64,000 bases of DNA, taken from positions 372,001 to 436,000 of the forward strand of contig NZ_CP133160.1 in the NCBI RefSeq assembly GCF_030913365.1. Direction: 5' to 3'. This stretch comes from Stenotrophomonas sp. 24(2023) (GTDB lineage Bacteria; Pseudomonadota; Gammaproteobacteria; Xanthomonadales; Xanthomonadaceae). Numbering within the stretch: position 1 is the stretch's first letter; each line of letters opens with the position of its first letter. The notes beneath the pieces are model-generated. The model saw nothing but the letters and a program-made list of their open reading frames with translations. It was not told the DNA's origin and searched no databases. Made by a program: the position numbers and the translations under genes. Positions 47,106 through 56,314 of this stretch are shown piece after piece.

Positions 47106-47657
47106 ATGCGCCCGCTCCCTGCCCTGCTCGCCTGCCTGCTGCTGTGCCCGGCGCCCCTGATGGCCGCGGCACCGGTACAGGCGGTCCCCGACCTGGACAT
47201 CGACCGCTACGCTGGCCAATGGCATGAGATCGCGCACCTGCCGGTGTCGTTCCAGAAGAAATGCGTGGCTGACGTCACCGCCACCTACAGCCTGCGCAGC
47301 GAAGGCCGCATCAGCGTGCACAACGCCTGCCGCACCGCCAGTGGCGAACGCATCGCCGCCGATGGCATGGCCCGCCCGGTCACCGGCCACCCCGGGCAGC
47401 TGCAGGTCCGTTTCGCGCCGGACTGGCTGGGCTGGCTGCCGCTGGTCTGGGCCGACTACTGGGTGATCGCACTCGATGCGGACTACCAGTGGGCGATGGT
47501 GGGGGGGCCGGACCGGAAATACCTGTGGATCCTGGCCCGCGAACCGCACCTGGACCGGCAGGTGTTCGAACAGCTGCGCCACCGTGCCGAGGCCATGGGC
47601 TATGACCTGGCCCCGCTGCGGATGATGGCGCCGCTGACCGGCGATCCCGCGCCCTGA
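47106..47657 (+). CDS. Bacterial lipocalin (Blc-like), secreted
   Basis: This 183-residue protein has a signal peptide (about 1-21, ending LMAAAP) without a lipobox cysteine, unlike E. coli Blc, which is a lipoprotein. The lipocalin motif is DIDRYAGQWHEIAHLPVSFQKKC, followed by VTATYSLR, a YWVIALDADYQWAMVGGPDRKYLWILAR block and the C-terminal helix. It probably carries lipids in the periplasm. Two cysteines (in FQKKC and HNAC) could form a disulfide. ATG 47106 is preceded by AAGGAATCCTGCG. Confidence 0.92.
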   Translation: MRPLPALLACLLLCPAPLMAAAPVQAVPDLDIDRYAGQWHEIAHLPVSFQKKCVADVTATYSLRSEGRISVHNACRTASGERIAADGMARPVTGHPGQLQVRFAPDWLGWLPLVWADYWVIALDADYQWAMVGGPDRKYLWILAREPHLDRQVFEQLRHRAEAMGYDLAPLRMMAPLTGDPAP

Positions 47658-47748
47658 GCCGCCGCCGGGCTGCTGCACAGCAGCATCCAATCCACCATAC
47701 GCCATAGTATCCTTCTCTCAACGCACCCCTGACCGAGGACCTGCGCCC

Positions 47749-48225
47749 ATGCTCCGCCGCTTCCGAACCGCTCTGATTGCCGTGTCCCTCCTGGCCCTGG
47801 CCGCCTGCAGCAACGGCGTGGTCAAGCGCGTTTCCGAACCCGCCGCGAGCCTGCAGCAGCTGACCGTGCAGGCCGATGGCCGCTGGAGCGTGGCCCTGCG
47901 CCTGCAGAACTTCAGCTCGATGCCGATGACCTTCGACGACGTCTCGCTGGCCCTGACCGTCGGCGACACCGACGCCGGCACCCTGCAGGCCAAGCCCGGC
48001 ATCTCCATCGGTGGCGTGTCCGCCGATGTGATCACCGTGGACCTGCAGCCCAGCTCGGCCGCCCGCCTGGTGGTGGCCGATGCACTGGCCAGCAACCGCA
48101 CCCTGGCCTACGGCCTGAAGGGCTCGGTGGCCGCCACGCCGGAAGAGAAGAAGCAGCGCACCTTCGACATCAGCAGCCGCAGCACCCTCAACCAGGCCCC
48201 CGGCCTGCCCGGCGTGCTGCGCTGA
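47749..48225 (+). CDS. LEA14-like lipoprotein
   Basis: This is a 158-residue protein with lipobox LALAAC (C20). The remaining sequence shows the Ig-like LEA14/WHy pattern: LTVQADGRWSVALRLQNFSSMPMTFDDVSLALTVGD. Such proteins are linked with envelope and desiccation stress, but the bacterial role is unclear. ATG 47749. It precedes the acyl-CoA dehydrogenase gene by 41 bases, probably co-transcribed. Confidence 0.8.
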   Translation: MLRRFRTALIAVSLLALAACSNGVVKRVSEPAASLQQLTVQADGRWSVALRLQNFSSMPMTFDDVSLALTVGDTDAGTLQAKPGISIGGVSADVITVDLQPSSAARLVVADALASNRTLAYGLKGSVAATPEEKKQRTFDISSRSTLNQAPGLPGVLR

Positions 48226-48266
48226 CACCCGCCCTCCCCTACCCGCCCCTGATCGAGACGTACCCG

Positions 48267-50057
48267 ATGAGCAGCTACACCGCACCGCTTTCCGACCTTC
48301 GTTTCGCCCTGCACGACGTGCTCAAGGTGGAACCGCTGTTCGCCCGCCTGGGCTTCACCGACGCCACCGCCGACGTGGTCGATGCCGTGCTGGAAGAAGC
48401 CGGCCGTTTCAGCGGCAGTGTGCTGGCACCGCTGAACAGCGTGGGTGACGAGATCGGCTGCGTGCTCGACCAGGCCAGCGGCGAGGTCACCACCCCGCCC
48501 GGCTTCAAGCAGGCCTACGACCAGTTCGTCGAAGGCGGCTGGACCGGCCTGACCGCCGCGCCGGAACTGGGCGGCCAGGGCCTGCCGCACACCCTGGGCG
48601 TGCCGCTGAACGAAATGATCAACGCCGCCAACCTGGCCTGGGGCAACTTCCCGCTGCTGTCGCATGGCGCGATCGAAGCCCTCAAGCAGCATGGCGAAGC
48701 CTGGCAGCACGAGGCGTTCCTGAAGCCGCTGATCGAGGGCCGCTGGACCGGCACCATGTGCCTGACCGAACCGCACTGCGGCACCGACCTGGGCCTGCTC
48801 AAGACCAAGGCCGAACCGAACGCCGACGGCAGCTACGCGATCACCGGCACCAAGATCTTCATCACCGCCGGCGAGCACGACCTGACCGACAACATCGTGC
48901 ACCTGGTGCTGGCCAAACTGCCCGATGCACCGGCCGGCGCCAAGGGCATTTCGCTGTTCGTCACCCCGAAGTTCAAGGTCGACCGCGACGGCACGGTCGG
49001 GGAGCGCAACGCCCTGCGCTGCGGCTCGATCGAACACAAGATGGGCATCAAGGGCTCGGTCACCTGCGTGATGAACTTCGACGGCGCCCAGGGCTATCTG
49101 GTCGGCCAGCCGCACAAGGGCCTGCAGGCGATGTTCACCATGATGAACACTGCACGCCTGGGCGTCGGCCTGCAGGGCATCGGCCTGTCCGAGCGTGCCT
49201 ACCAGAACGCGCTCAAGTACAGCCGCGAGCGCCTGCAGTCGCGCGCGCTCAGCGGCGCGAAGTTCCCGGACAAGCCGGCCGACCCGATCCTGGTGCACCC
49301 GGACGTGCGCCGCATGCTGCTGACCATCAAGTCGCTGGTCGAAGGCAGCCGCCTGCTGGCCCTGTACGCCGCCACCCTGATCGATGTCGCCCACAGCGCC
49401 GATGACGCCGCCGAGCGCGAGCGTGCCGATACGCTGGTCAGCTTCCTCACCCCGATCTCCAAGGCCTGCCAGACCGAATGGGGCATCGAGAACACCTACA
49501 ACGCCCTGCAGTGCTTCGGCGGCCATGGCTACATCCGCGAGCACGGCATGGAGCAGCTGGCCCGCGATGCCCGCATCACCACCCTGTATGAAGGCACCAC
49601 CGGCATCCAGGCGCTGGACCTGATCGGCCGCAAGACCGCCGCCAGCCAGGGCGCCGGCCTGAAGCTGTTCCTGGCCGACGTGGAAGCCTTCGCCAAGGCG
49701 CATGAGGGCAACGAGGCGCTGGCCGAGCTCATCGGCCCGCTGCGCGCCAAGGCCGCCGAATGGGGGGCGCTGACGATGGATGTGCTCAAGCGCGCCGCCG
49801 CCAACCCGGACGAACTGGGCGCAGCCAGCTACGACTACCTGTTCTATTCGGGTTACGTGGTGCTGGCCTACTGGTGGGCACGCAGCGTCGCGGCCGCCGA
49901 TGCCAGCGCCCAGACCGAAGGTTTCAAGCAGGCCAAGCGCGAAACGGCCCGCTTCTACTTCGCCCGCGTGCTGCCGCGCACCCTCGGCCATGCCGCCGCC
50001 CTCCAGGCCGGTGCCGCCCCGCTGATGGCCATGGACGACGAACGCTTCGGCACCTGA
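48267..50057 (+). CDS. Acyl-CoA dehydrogenase, long form with extra C-terminal domain
   Basis: This 596-residue flavoprotein is of the large acyl-CoA dehydrogenase subgroup that includes DmdC-like enzymes and PA0506/PA0508-type beta-oxidation dehydrogenases. FAD and substrate segments are MCLTEPHCGTDLGLLKTKA and ITGTKIFITAGEHD. The catalytic glutamate is in LYEGTTGIQALDLIGRK. A helical C-terminal extension from about 480 is typical of this group. ATG 48267. Substrate chain length cannot be told. It probably acts in fatty-acid degradation. Confidence 0.92.
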   Translation: MSSYTAPLSDLRFALHDVLKVEPLFARLGFTDATADVVDAVLEEAGRFSGSVLAPLNSVGDEIGCVLDQASGEVTTPPGFKQAYDQFVEGGWTGLTAAPELGGQGLPHTLGVPLNEMINAANLAWGNFPLLSHGAIEALKQHGEAWQHEAFLKPLIEGRWTGTMCLTEPHCGTDLGLLKTKAEPNADGSYAITGTKIFITAGEHDLTDNIVHLVLAKLPDAPAGAKGISLFVTPKFKVDRDGTVGERNALRCGSIEHKMGIKGSVTCVMNFDGAQGYLVGQPHKGLQAMFTMMNTARLGVGLQGIGLSERAYQNALKYSRERLQSRALSGAKFPDKPADPILVHPDVRRMLLTIKSLVEGSRLLALYAATLIDVAHSADDAAERERADTLVSFLTPISKACQTEWGIENTYNALQCFGGHGYIREHGMEQLARDARITTLYEGTTGIQALDLIGRKTAASQGAGLKLFLADVEAFAKAHEGNEALAELIGPLRAKAAEWGALTMDVLKRAAANPDELGAASYDYLFYSGYVVLAYWWARSVAAADASAQTEGFKQAKRETARFYFARVLPRTLGHAAALQAGAAPLMAMDDERFGT

Positions 50058-50120
50058 GCCGGGCTGCGCCCGGCACCCGCAGAGGCAACGTCAACGGCAA
50101 CAACTGGCTTACTGGCGGAT

Positions 50121-50224
50121 GGCGGGGCGGTGTGACCTTGCAGGACACGCCGTAAACCCGTCCTTGGGGGCTCGATGGCGCCATCCATGGCGCCAACGGT
50201 CCTGCAAGGCCACACCGCCCCGCC
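50121..50224. repeat. 104-bp hairpin repeat (family copy 2)
   Basis: The outer stem GGCGGGGCGGTGTGACCTTG, then CAGGAC, pairs with its complement with one mismatch. The core is nearly identical to copy 1 (35000-35097). The stem differs from copy 1 (CCTTGC for CTGTGC) on both sides in matching fashion. Confidence 0.85.
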
Positions 50225-50244
50225 TCTGAAAGTGTCCCGCGGCT

Positions 50245-50272
50245 GGTAGATCCACGCCACGCGTGGATAAGG
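50245..50272. repeat. SMAG-type palindrome
   Basis: GGTAGATCCACGCCACGCGT, then GGAT, downstream of the acyl-CoA dehydrogenase. Confidence 0.7.
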
Positions 50273-50362
50273 GCCCAGACCCCCACCATGTATCTGGAGG
50301 AGAGCCCCCCTTTGTTAAGGGGGGCGCGCCGACAGGCGCGGGGGACAGGAAGAATGCGCGGA

Positions 50363-50422
50363 CCCGAATCATTGCGATTTGTGTGTCGCCCACGGGCGAT
50401 ACACAAATCGCAATGATTCGGG
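50363..50422. repeat. 60-bp near-perfect hairpin in front of the HNH gene
   Basis: A 29-bp stem (from CCCGAATCATTGCGATTTGT through TCGCCC) with a 2-base loop and one mismatch. It lies 17 bases before the HNH start codon and abuts a TATAAG at 50423-50428 that could be a -10 box. It has no T-run. It could act as an operator, an attenuator or a mobile REP-like unit. Confidence 0.85.
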
Positions 50423-50439
50423 TATAAGCTGTTCTCCCG

Positions 50440-51105
50440 ATGGAGACAGACACTACACGCTTGGGTCTGATCGAAGCCGGAGCCTGCCTTTCTGCTCCGG
50501 GCGCCGAGGCATCGCCCAACGTCACCCCGCTGCATCGCCCCGGCACGGTCCGGCTGCTTTCCCTTGATGCCCACGGACGCGTACTGGACTGGATCACCTG
50601 GCAGGATGCGGCGTGCCTGTACGCCCGCGATGCGGTGGCCTGGACGCTGGGCGACCCCTGCCTGCACATCCATGGTGGCACCAACCGCTTCAGCGGCCTG
50701 CGCAGCGGCATGGACCTGCACCCGATCATCGCCGCGCGCGGCCATGCCCGCTCACGCGCACTGGACCCCACGCCGAACCTGACCAACCAGGCCCTGTTCG
50801 CCCGCGATGCCCACCTGTGCCTGTACTGCGGCCAGCAGTTCAACCGCCCCGCCCTGACCCGCGACCACGTCATGCCGCTGTCCAAGGGGGGGCTGGACTG
50901 CTGGGAAAACGTGGTCACCGCCTGCTTCCACTGCAATTCCCGCAAGAGCGACCGTACCCCCCAGCAGGCCAACATGCCCCTGCTGGCCGTGCCCTACCGG
51001 CCCAGCTGGATCGAGCACCTGATCCTGTCCAACCGCAACATCCTGGCCGACCAGATGGCGTTCCTGAAGGCCCAGCTGCCCAAGCGTTCAAAGCTCTTCG
51101 CCTGA
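50440..51105 (+). CDS. HNH endonuclease-family protein
   Basis: This is a 221-residue protein. The HNH core lies at about 127-175: CLYCG (zinc pair), RDHVMPLSKGG (first His), CWENVVTACFHCNSRK (Asn, second zinc pair and final His-like segment). The first 120 residues (VRLLSLDAHGRVLDWITWQDAACLYARDAVAW) form an extra domain shared with standalone HNH proteins of proteobacteria. No restriction methylase or toxin partner is adjacent. Chromosomal standalone HNH proteins like this are common and of uncertain role. No Shine-Dalgarno is visible, so the mRNA may be nearly leaderless. Confidence 0.85.
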   Translation: METDTTRLGLIEAGACLSAPGAEASPNVTPLHRPGTVRLLSLDAHGRVLDWITWQDAACLYARDAVAWTLGDPCLHIHGGTNRFSGLRSGMDLHPIIAARGHARSRALDPTPNLTNQALFARDAHLCLYCGQQFNRPALTRDHVMPLSKGGLDCWENVVTACFHCNSRKSDRTPQQANMPLLAVPYRPSWIEHLILSNRNILADQMAFLKAQLPKRSKLFA

Positions 51106-51207
51106 ACGCACCCGCCGGCAACCCTCACCGTCCTGTCACGGGCGACGGCGTTTGCTTGCCCCACCCCCGTTTGAGGGCGAAAATGGGCGTTCAGAACAAG
51201 TGCGAAC

Positions 51208-53118
51208 ATGATGATCGACTCCGCCCGCTATCCCCGCCTCGCGCGCATCCAGACGCCGGATGACCTGCGCACGTTCGACGAATCCGAACTGAGGGCGGTC
51301 GCCGATGAACTGCGCGCCTACCTGATCGAATCGGTCGGCAAGAGCGGTGGCCACTTCGCCGCCGGCCTGGGCGTGATCGAACTGACCGTGGCCCTGCACT
51401 ACCTGTACCAGACCCCGGTCGACCAGCTGGTCTGGGACGTGGGCCACCAGACCTATCCGCACAAGATCCTCACCGGCCGCCGCGACGAGATCCACACCGT
51501 CAAGCAGAAGGATGGCGTGGCGCCGTTCCCCAAGCGCGAGGAGAGCGAATACGACACCTTCGGCGTCGGCCACTCGTCCACGTCCATCTCCGCCGCGCTG
51601 GGCATGGCCATCGCCCGCCAGGCCGAAGGCGACGAGCGCAAGGTCGTGGCGGTGATCGGTGACGGCGCGATGACCGCCGGCATGGCGTTCGAAGCGCTGA
51701 TGCATGCCGGCGGCATGGACCCGGAACCCAACCTGCTGGTGATCCTCAACGACAACAACATGTCGATTTCCGAGGCCGTCGGCGGGCTGACCAAGATGCT
51801 CGGCCGTGCCACCGGCAGCCGCACGCTCAATGCGCTGCGCGAAGGCGGCAAGAAGATCCTCGGCGACAAGAAGAACAACCCGGCACGCTTCGTGAAGCGC
51901 TGGGAAGAACACTGGAAGGGCATGTTCGTGCCCTCCACCCTGTTCGAGGAAATGGGCTTCCACTACACCGGGCCGATCGACGGCCACGACCTGCCGGCCC
52001 TGCTGTCCACGCTGAAGACGCTGCGCGCCTCCAAGGGCCCCAAGCTGCTGCATGTGATGACCACCAAGGGCAAGGGCTACGAGCCGGCCGAAGGCGACCA
52101 GATCGGCTACCACGCCGTGGGGCCGTTCGACCCGGACAAGGGCCTGGTGGCCAAGCCCGGCGCGAAGAAGCCGACCTATACCGATGTGTTCGGCGACTGG
52201 CTGTGCGATGCCGCCGCCGCCGAGCCGCGCCTGTACGGCATCACCCCGGCCATGCGCGAAGGCTCGGGCCTGGTGCGCTTCAGCCGCGAGTACCCGCAGC
52301 GCTACTTCGACGTGGCCATCGCCGAGCAGCACGCGGTGACCCTGGCCGCTGGCATGGCCACCCAGGGCGCCAAGCCGGTCGTGGCGATCTACTCCACCTT
52401 CCTGCAGCGCGCGTACGACCAGCTGGTGCACGATGTGGCCATCCAAGAGTTGGACGTGCTGTTCGCGATCGACCGCGCCGGCGTGGTGGGCCCGGATGGG
52501 GCGACCCATGCGGGCAACCTGGACCTGAGTTTCCTGCGCTGCGTACCGAACATGGTGGTGATGGCGCCGTCCAACGAAGCCGAGTGCCGGCAGATGCTCA
52601 GCACCGGCCTGCAGTACGCCGGGCCGGCGGCGGTGCGCTACCCGCGCGGCAGCGGCACCGGCGTGGCCGCCGGCAGCGACCTGTCCACCCTGCCGATCGG
52701 CAAGGGCGAAGTGCGCGTGGCCGGCAGCCGCGTGGCGCTGCTGGCCTTCGGCAGCACGGTCGCCGCCGCCGAACAGGTGGGCCGCGAGCTGGGCCTGAGC
52801 GTGGTCAACATGCGTTTCATCAAGCCGCTTGACCGCGACCTGGTGCTGGACATCGCCGCGCGCCACGACGCGCTGGTGACCATCGAGGACAACGTGGTGG
52901 CCGGTGGCGCCGGTTCCGCCGTGGCCGAGCTGCTCAATGCCGAGGACGTGCTGCGCCCGTTCCTGCACCTGGGCCTGCCGGACAGCTACCAGCATCACGC
53001 CAGCCGCGAAGACCTGCTGGCCGAAGCCGGTATCGATGCCGCCGGCATCCGTGCCGCGGTGCTCGCGCGCTGGCCGGCACTCGCGGCCGGTACCCCGCCA
53101 CTCAGCGCCGCGAGCTGA
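51208..53118 (+). CDS. dxs: 1-deoxy-D-xylulose-5-phosphate synthase
   Basis: This 636-residue thiamine-diphosphate enzyme joins pyruvate and glyceraldehyde-3-phosphate at the head of the MEP isoprenoid pathway. Family motifs are [34 protein letters not shown], the ThDP/Mg motif [18 protein letters not shown]...NDNNMSIS, and in the second half [17 protein letters not shown] and the transketolase C-terminus with MRFIKPLD. Start ATG 51208 (a second ATG follows directly). Confidence 0.97.
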   Translation: MMIDSARYPRLARIQTPDDLRTFDESELRAVADELRAYLIESVGKSGGHFAAGLGVIELTVALHYLYQTPVDQLVWDVGHQTYPHKILTGRRDEIHTVKQKDGVAPFPKREESEYDTFGVGHSSTSISAALGMAIARQAEGDERKVVAVIGDGAMTAGMAFEALMHAGGMDPEPNLLVILNDNNMSISEAVGGLTKMLGRATGSRTLNALREGGKKILGDKKNNPARFVKRWEEHWKGMFVPSTLFEEMGFHYTGPIDGHDLPALLSTLKTLRASKGPKLLHVMTTKGKGYEPAEGDQIGYHAVGPFDPDKGLVAKPGAKKPTYTDVFGDWLCDAAAAEPRLYGITPAMREGSGLVRFSREYPQRYFDVAIAEQHAVTLAAGMATQGAKPVVAIYSTFLQRAYDQLVHDVAIQELDVLFAIDRAGVVGPDGATHAGNLDLSFLRCVPNMVVMAPSNEAECRQMLSTGLQYAGPAAVRYPRGSGTGVAAGSDLSTLPIGKGEVRVAGSRVALLAFGSTVAAAEQVGRELGLSVVNMRFIKPLDRDLVLDIAARHDALVTIEDNVVAGGAGSAVAELLNAEDVLRPFLHLGLPDSYQHHASREDLLAEAGIDAAGIRAAVLARWPALAAGTPPLSAAS

Positions 53119-53125
53119 GACCCCT

Positions 53126-53520
53126 GATCCACGCATGGCGTGGATCTACACCTGCGCATCTACGCGTGGCGTGGATCTACAACTGGTAGAGCCAGGCCAT
53201 GCCTGGCTGCACGACATGCCGACCGGATCGCATCCACGCATGGCGTGGATCCATAACAGGCACATCCACCAGTAGAGCCAGGCCATGCCTGGCTGCACGA
53301 CATGCCGACCGAATCGCATCCACGCGTGGCGTGGATCCATAACAGGCACATCCACCGGTAGAGCCAGGCCATGCCTGGCTGCACGACATGCCGACCGGAT
53401 CGCATCCACGCGTGGCGTGGATCCATAACAGGCACATCCACCGGTAGAGCCAGGCCATGCCTGGCTGCACAACATGCCGACCGGATCGCATCCACGCATG
53501 GCGTGGATCTTCACCGGCAC
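53126..53520. repeat. SMAG array: four ~86-bp tandem units plus flanking copies
   Basis: Each unit holds two palindromes of opposite type: GTAGAGCCAGGCCATGCCTG and ATCCACGCATGGCGTGGAT. Units begin with GTAG at 53186, 53272, 53358 and 53444, spaced exactly 86 bases. The last unit decays near 53515, and a looser pair of palindromes lies before the first (53126-53175). This fills the dxs-downstream gap; no gene is seen. Confidence 0.92.
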
Positions 53521-53537
53521 CGTCCAACCCCGGGCGG

Positions 53538-53741
53538 TCAACCGTAACTGACGGCTTCGACGAACGCGCCGCTGGCTTCGACCCGCACCGCAGCGCGTTG
53601 CCCGGTATCGGTGAAGTGCAGCCGTGCCAGGGCATCGGCAAAATCGAAGGCACGCGCACCGTCGCGGAAATCGACCGGTTCAGCCCTGTCCGGGTGCAGC
53701 ACGCGCCATTGGCGCCGCTCGCATTGCAGACGGATCAACAT
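53538..53741 (-). CDS. Small 67-residue protein, paralogue of the one at 59643-59846
   Basis: The 67-residue product is unrecognised. AAGGAG stands 8 bases before ATG 53741, which selects this start over an upstream frame to 53849. It aligns without gaps over its whole length with the 67-residue protein at 59643: W-x-V, a central GARAFDFADALA/GADAFDAACRLA helix, TG, and a closing VE-x3-(Y/F)G. It looks like a small DUF2188-like alpha/beta domain. No signal peptide. Function unknown. Confidence 0.65.
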   Translation of the reverse strand: MLIRLQCERRQWRVLHPDRAEPVDFRDGARAFDFADALARLHFTDTGQRAAVRVEASGAFVEAVSYG

Positions 53742-53888
53742 GCGTACCCGCTCCTTGGCTGGCCTATCGTCAGGGGCGCGACCATCGGGCCGAATACGGC
53801 ACGAATGGTCGCGGCAGCCACGATAGTCAACCCGAGCGACCCACTCCATCAGATTTCTCTGATTTGCAGCTCAGGAGGCGCCGCGACC

Positions 53889-54428
53889 TCAGCGCACCTG
53901 GAACTGCCCCCGGCAGCCGCCATCCACCCAGACGCCCCGGCTGTCCCAGCCCCAGGTCTGTCCTTCGATACAGGCCGTACGCGACTCCTGCCGGATCAGC
54001 CGGGCCTCCCGGCGGATGCTGACACGGCACTGGTTCCAGCGGTTCTTGTTGGAATCGCAGCTGATCACCTGTGCGTCGTCACGCCAGCCTCCCCGGCCCT
54101 CCCGGCCCCGGCGGTAGTCGCCGATGAATTCCGCGCGGCAGCCCTGGGTCACCCATACGCCCCGGCGTGATGCGCCCCAGTTCTCACCTTCCACGCAGGG
54201 CGTGTTGGACAGCTGCCGGATCAGCCGCGGGCGGCCCTCCAGCGCGCATTCACTGCTGCGGCCACCATTGGATTCACAGCGCACGATGCCCGGGTCACCC
54301 CGGCCGCCATAGCCGTTGTCACGGTAGCCATCGCCGTAGCCATAAGCCTGTGCCTGTGCCACGCCGGCCACCGCCATCAGCGGCAACAGCAGGCAGGCCG
54401 TGCGGTGCCAAGCGGATCCCTTGCCCAT
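53889..54428 (-). CDS. Secreted DUF3011-domain protein (two repeats)
   Basis: This 179-residue protein has a signal peptide (about 1-27, ending VAQAQA). After a Gly/Tyr-rich linker come two copies of the DUF3011 repeat (about 48-105 and 118-179). Each reads C-x(S/N)...C...LIRQ-S-T-(P/A)C-EG-x-WG-x2-RGVWV-x-GCR-(A/G)-(E/Q)F, with four conserved cysteines per repeat. The family is frequent in xanthomonads; role unknown, possibly binding carbohydrates. AGGAG lies upstream of ATG 54428. Confidence 0.85.
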   Translation of the reverse strand: MGKGSAWHRTACLLLPLMAVAGVAQAQAYGYGDGYRDNGYGGRGDPGIVRCESNGGRSSECALEGRPRLIRQLSNTPCVEGENWGASRRGVWVTQGCRAEFIGDYRRGREGRGGWRDDAQVISCDSNKNRWNQCRVSIRREARLIRQESRTACIEGQTWGWDSRGVWVDGGCRGQFQVR

Positions 54429-54668
54429 CGAATGCTCCTGGTCGTTCTGGTGCTGCAAGCATCCGGTATTGCCGGGCCGGCGCACAGAGGCCGCGCACTT
54501 TGCGGTTTTCCCGCATTCAACTTGCCGGCGCGAGGCTGACCGGGGGACCGTGGCAGAACGCACGGCATGGCTTCCGGCACTGCCGCAGGGGCATGGCGCT
54601 GGATACGCGACGCCCGGCCTGCTGCCGGCCGGCCCGGCAACGGAACAGGGTTGCCGCTGCACGGCAGG

Positions 54669-55328
54669 CTAGTGATGCACCAGCCCGCATTCACTGCCGT
54701 TGACCAGCCCCTCCCCGAGCAGGCAGGCGAACAGTTCTGCCTCGTTGTGCACGCCCAGCCGGCGCATCGCTGAAAGGCGTTGCCGGCTGATGGTGCTGAC
54801 TGTCCGGCTCAGGCGCGTGGCGATGTCCGTAATGGAATCCCCGGCGGCATACAGGCGCAGTACCTCCAGCTCCTTCGGCGACAGGCTGGCCAGCCGGTCA
54901 CGGTGGCCGGACGGGCTCAGCCGCTCGACCAGCCGCCCGTCGATGAAGACAACGCCGGCCCGGACCTTCTCGATGGCGTCCAGCAGTGTCCGCGGATCGC
55001 CGCCCTTGTCCACGATCGCCCGCACGCCCGAGCGGAGCGCCAGGTGCAGCGACGAGGCATTGGTGAACATCGTCATCAGCACAACCTGCACGCCCGGGTA
55101 CCGGCGCTGCAGGGTATCGAGCATCGTGTGGCCATCCGGCAGGCGGCACCCGGGCATGCAGAAATCAGTGACGACCATCTGTACGCCGCCCTCCCCCATC
55201 AAGTGGAACAGCTCCTGGGGGCAGCGTGCTTCCCCCACGATGCTGTACCCGCCCCGTAGTTCAAGCACCGCGCGTATGCCCACCATCACAACAGGATGAT
55301 CGTCGGCAATTACTATCCGGATACTCAT
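54669..55328 (-). CDS. RcsB-like response regulator
   Basis: This 219-residue NarL/LuxR-type regulator has a complete receiver (D9, D10, phospho-acceptor D55, T86, K108) and a C-terminal LuxR HTH (about 140-205; LSPKELEVLRLYAAGDSITDIATRL). The receiver carries an insert after the MPG motif (MPGCRLPDGHTMLDTL), which is typical of RcsB, and the HTH resembles RcsB too. No histidine kinase or Rcs phosphorelay is adjacent. It is divergent from the GTPase/roadblock operon and is its likely regulator (inference). Confidence 0.88.
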   Translation of the reverse strand: MSIRIVIADDHPVVMVGIRAVLELRGGYSIVGEARCPQELFHLMGEGGVQMVVTDFCMPGCRLPDGHTMLDTLQRRYPGVQVVLMTMFTNASSLHLALRSGVRAIVDKGGDPRTLLDAIEKVRAGVVFIDGRLVERLSPSGHRDRLASLSPKELEVLRLYAAGDSITDIATRLSRTVSTISRQRLSAMRRLGVHNEAELFACLLGEGLVNGSECGLVHH

Positions 55329-55619
55329 AAAGGATTATTGACACGCCTCTTCATTGAACATGGCGAGGCGATGCTACGAACGCCATCGCGCGAGCGTCAA
55401 TGCAAGAGATTGCATTTGAAATCTTTCCGATTCCGCGCACGTATTCACGCATTTCCCAGTATTTGCATAGACCTCGCGCACGGCGAATGGTCAGCTAGCA
55501 CCCCGCAGCGCACATATCGCCGCACCCCACCCTGGAAGGCCCCCCTGCCACGCAGATGCGTTTTTTCTGCGCGCGGCAGGCGCACATCCTTTTCATCACG
55601 TCCCTACGCGCATTCGACC
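55329..55619. promoter_or_regulatory. Divergent intergenic region between the RcsB-like regulator and the GTPase operon
   Basis: About 290 bases with visibly lower GC than its surroundings. A TTGACA-like hexamer stands at 55338-55343, but no convincing -10 box follows at the right spacing. No gene is supported here; the open frame from 55296 is an extension without a ribosome binding site. Confidence 0.35.
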
Positions 55620-56312
55620 ATGACCCGCTACCGCCGGTATCCCTACCAGGACGTTTTCGACGAACGGCTGCACATGGCATCGCCGCCTGCGGCACTGCCC
55701 TTCGTGCAGCAGCTCAGGTATTACCTGTCCAGTGATGCGCTGGCCGACCGCGGGACCGGGTATGCCGCGATCATCCACCCGAACAAGACGGTGTGCTGGC
55801 TGAGCGCGCGCGACGACCGGATGATGACGACCGAACCGTCCCCCATCGCGATCGCCGAACTGCAGCGGCTGTTGTCCGAACCGACACCGGACCTGGCGCT
55901 GGCCATGGTCAATCGCGAGATGTTCGAAAAGCGCGCGACAACGGGCAGCCTGCTCCCCATGCGCCCCACGCTGTGGGACATCGGCCTGCACGCCGGGCAC
56001 GGTGACACACCGTTGCAGCCGTTGATGGGCGATACGCAGCTGCAGCTGCACCGCTGGCCCGACTTCCGCATCCTGGCCCATCGCCACGACCACTTCCGCC
56101 TGTGCGCGTTGATGGTCAGGCACGGTGTCTCGGTGGAGGGCTGCAGCTCCCTGCTCGACATACCCCGGCAACAGGTGCAGGCCTTTTTCAACGCCGCCTA
56201 CCTGAGCGGCTACGGTTTTCCCGTCATGGGCAGCCCCCCCATGGCACGCCGTTCGGCCGCCGATGGACTGGCCAACCTGTGGCGCCAGATTCGAATCCGC
56301 TGGAGTGCATGA
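55620..56312 (+). CDS. Unrecognised 230-residue protein, first gene of the GTPase operon
   Basis: I do not recognise a family. The product begins MTRYRRYPYQDVFDERLHMA. A middle part reads TGYAAIIHPNKTVCWLSARDDRM (beta-strand-like) followed by a helix with LSEPTPDLALAMV. The C-terminal part (about 165-215, HDHFRLCALMVRHGVSVEGCSSLLDIPRQQVQAFFNAAYLSGY) looks like a helix-turn-helix. No signal or membrane segment. It is followed by the GTPase gene with almost no gap, so it is probably a functional partner of the GTPase, as effector, adaptor or regulator (inference). Confidence 0.7.
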   Translation: MTRYRRYPYQDVFDERLHMASPPAALPFVQQLRYYLSSDALADRGTGYAAIIHPNKTVCWLSARDDRMMTTEPSPIAIAELQRLLSEPTPDLALAMVNREMFEKRATTGSLLPMRPTLWDIGLHAGHGDTPLQPLMGDTQLQLHRWPDFRILAHRHDHFRLCALMVRHGVSVEGCSSLLDIPRQQVQAFFNAAYLSGYGFPVMGSPPMARRSAADGLANLWRQIRIRWSA

Positions 56313-56314
56313 CA

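Noticed and set aside
48108..49991. A 627-codon open frame on the minus strand opposite the acyl-CoA dehydrogenase
   Set aside because: Composition-driven antisense frame without a start signal or domain.
51136..53136. A 666-codon open frame on the minus strand opposite dxs
   Set aside because: Same reasons; dxs is complete and well conserved.
53186..53520. The 86-bp periodic array as a CRISPR array
   Set aside because: The linkers are nearly identical from unit to unit, whereas spacers would be unique. Repeats are palindromic SMAG types and no cas genes are nearby.
55310..55345. An RcsAB-box-like sequence around the start of the RcsB-like gene
   Set aside because: Only a loose resemblance to the consensus; too weak to report as a site.
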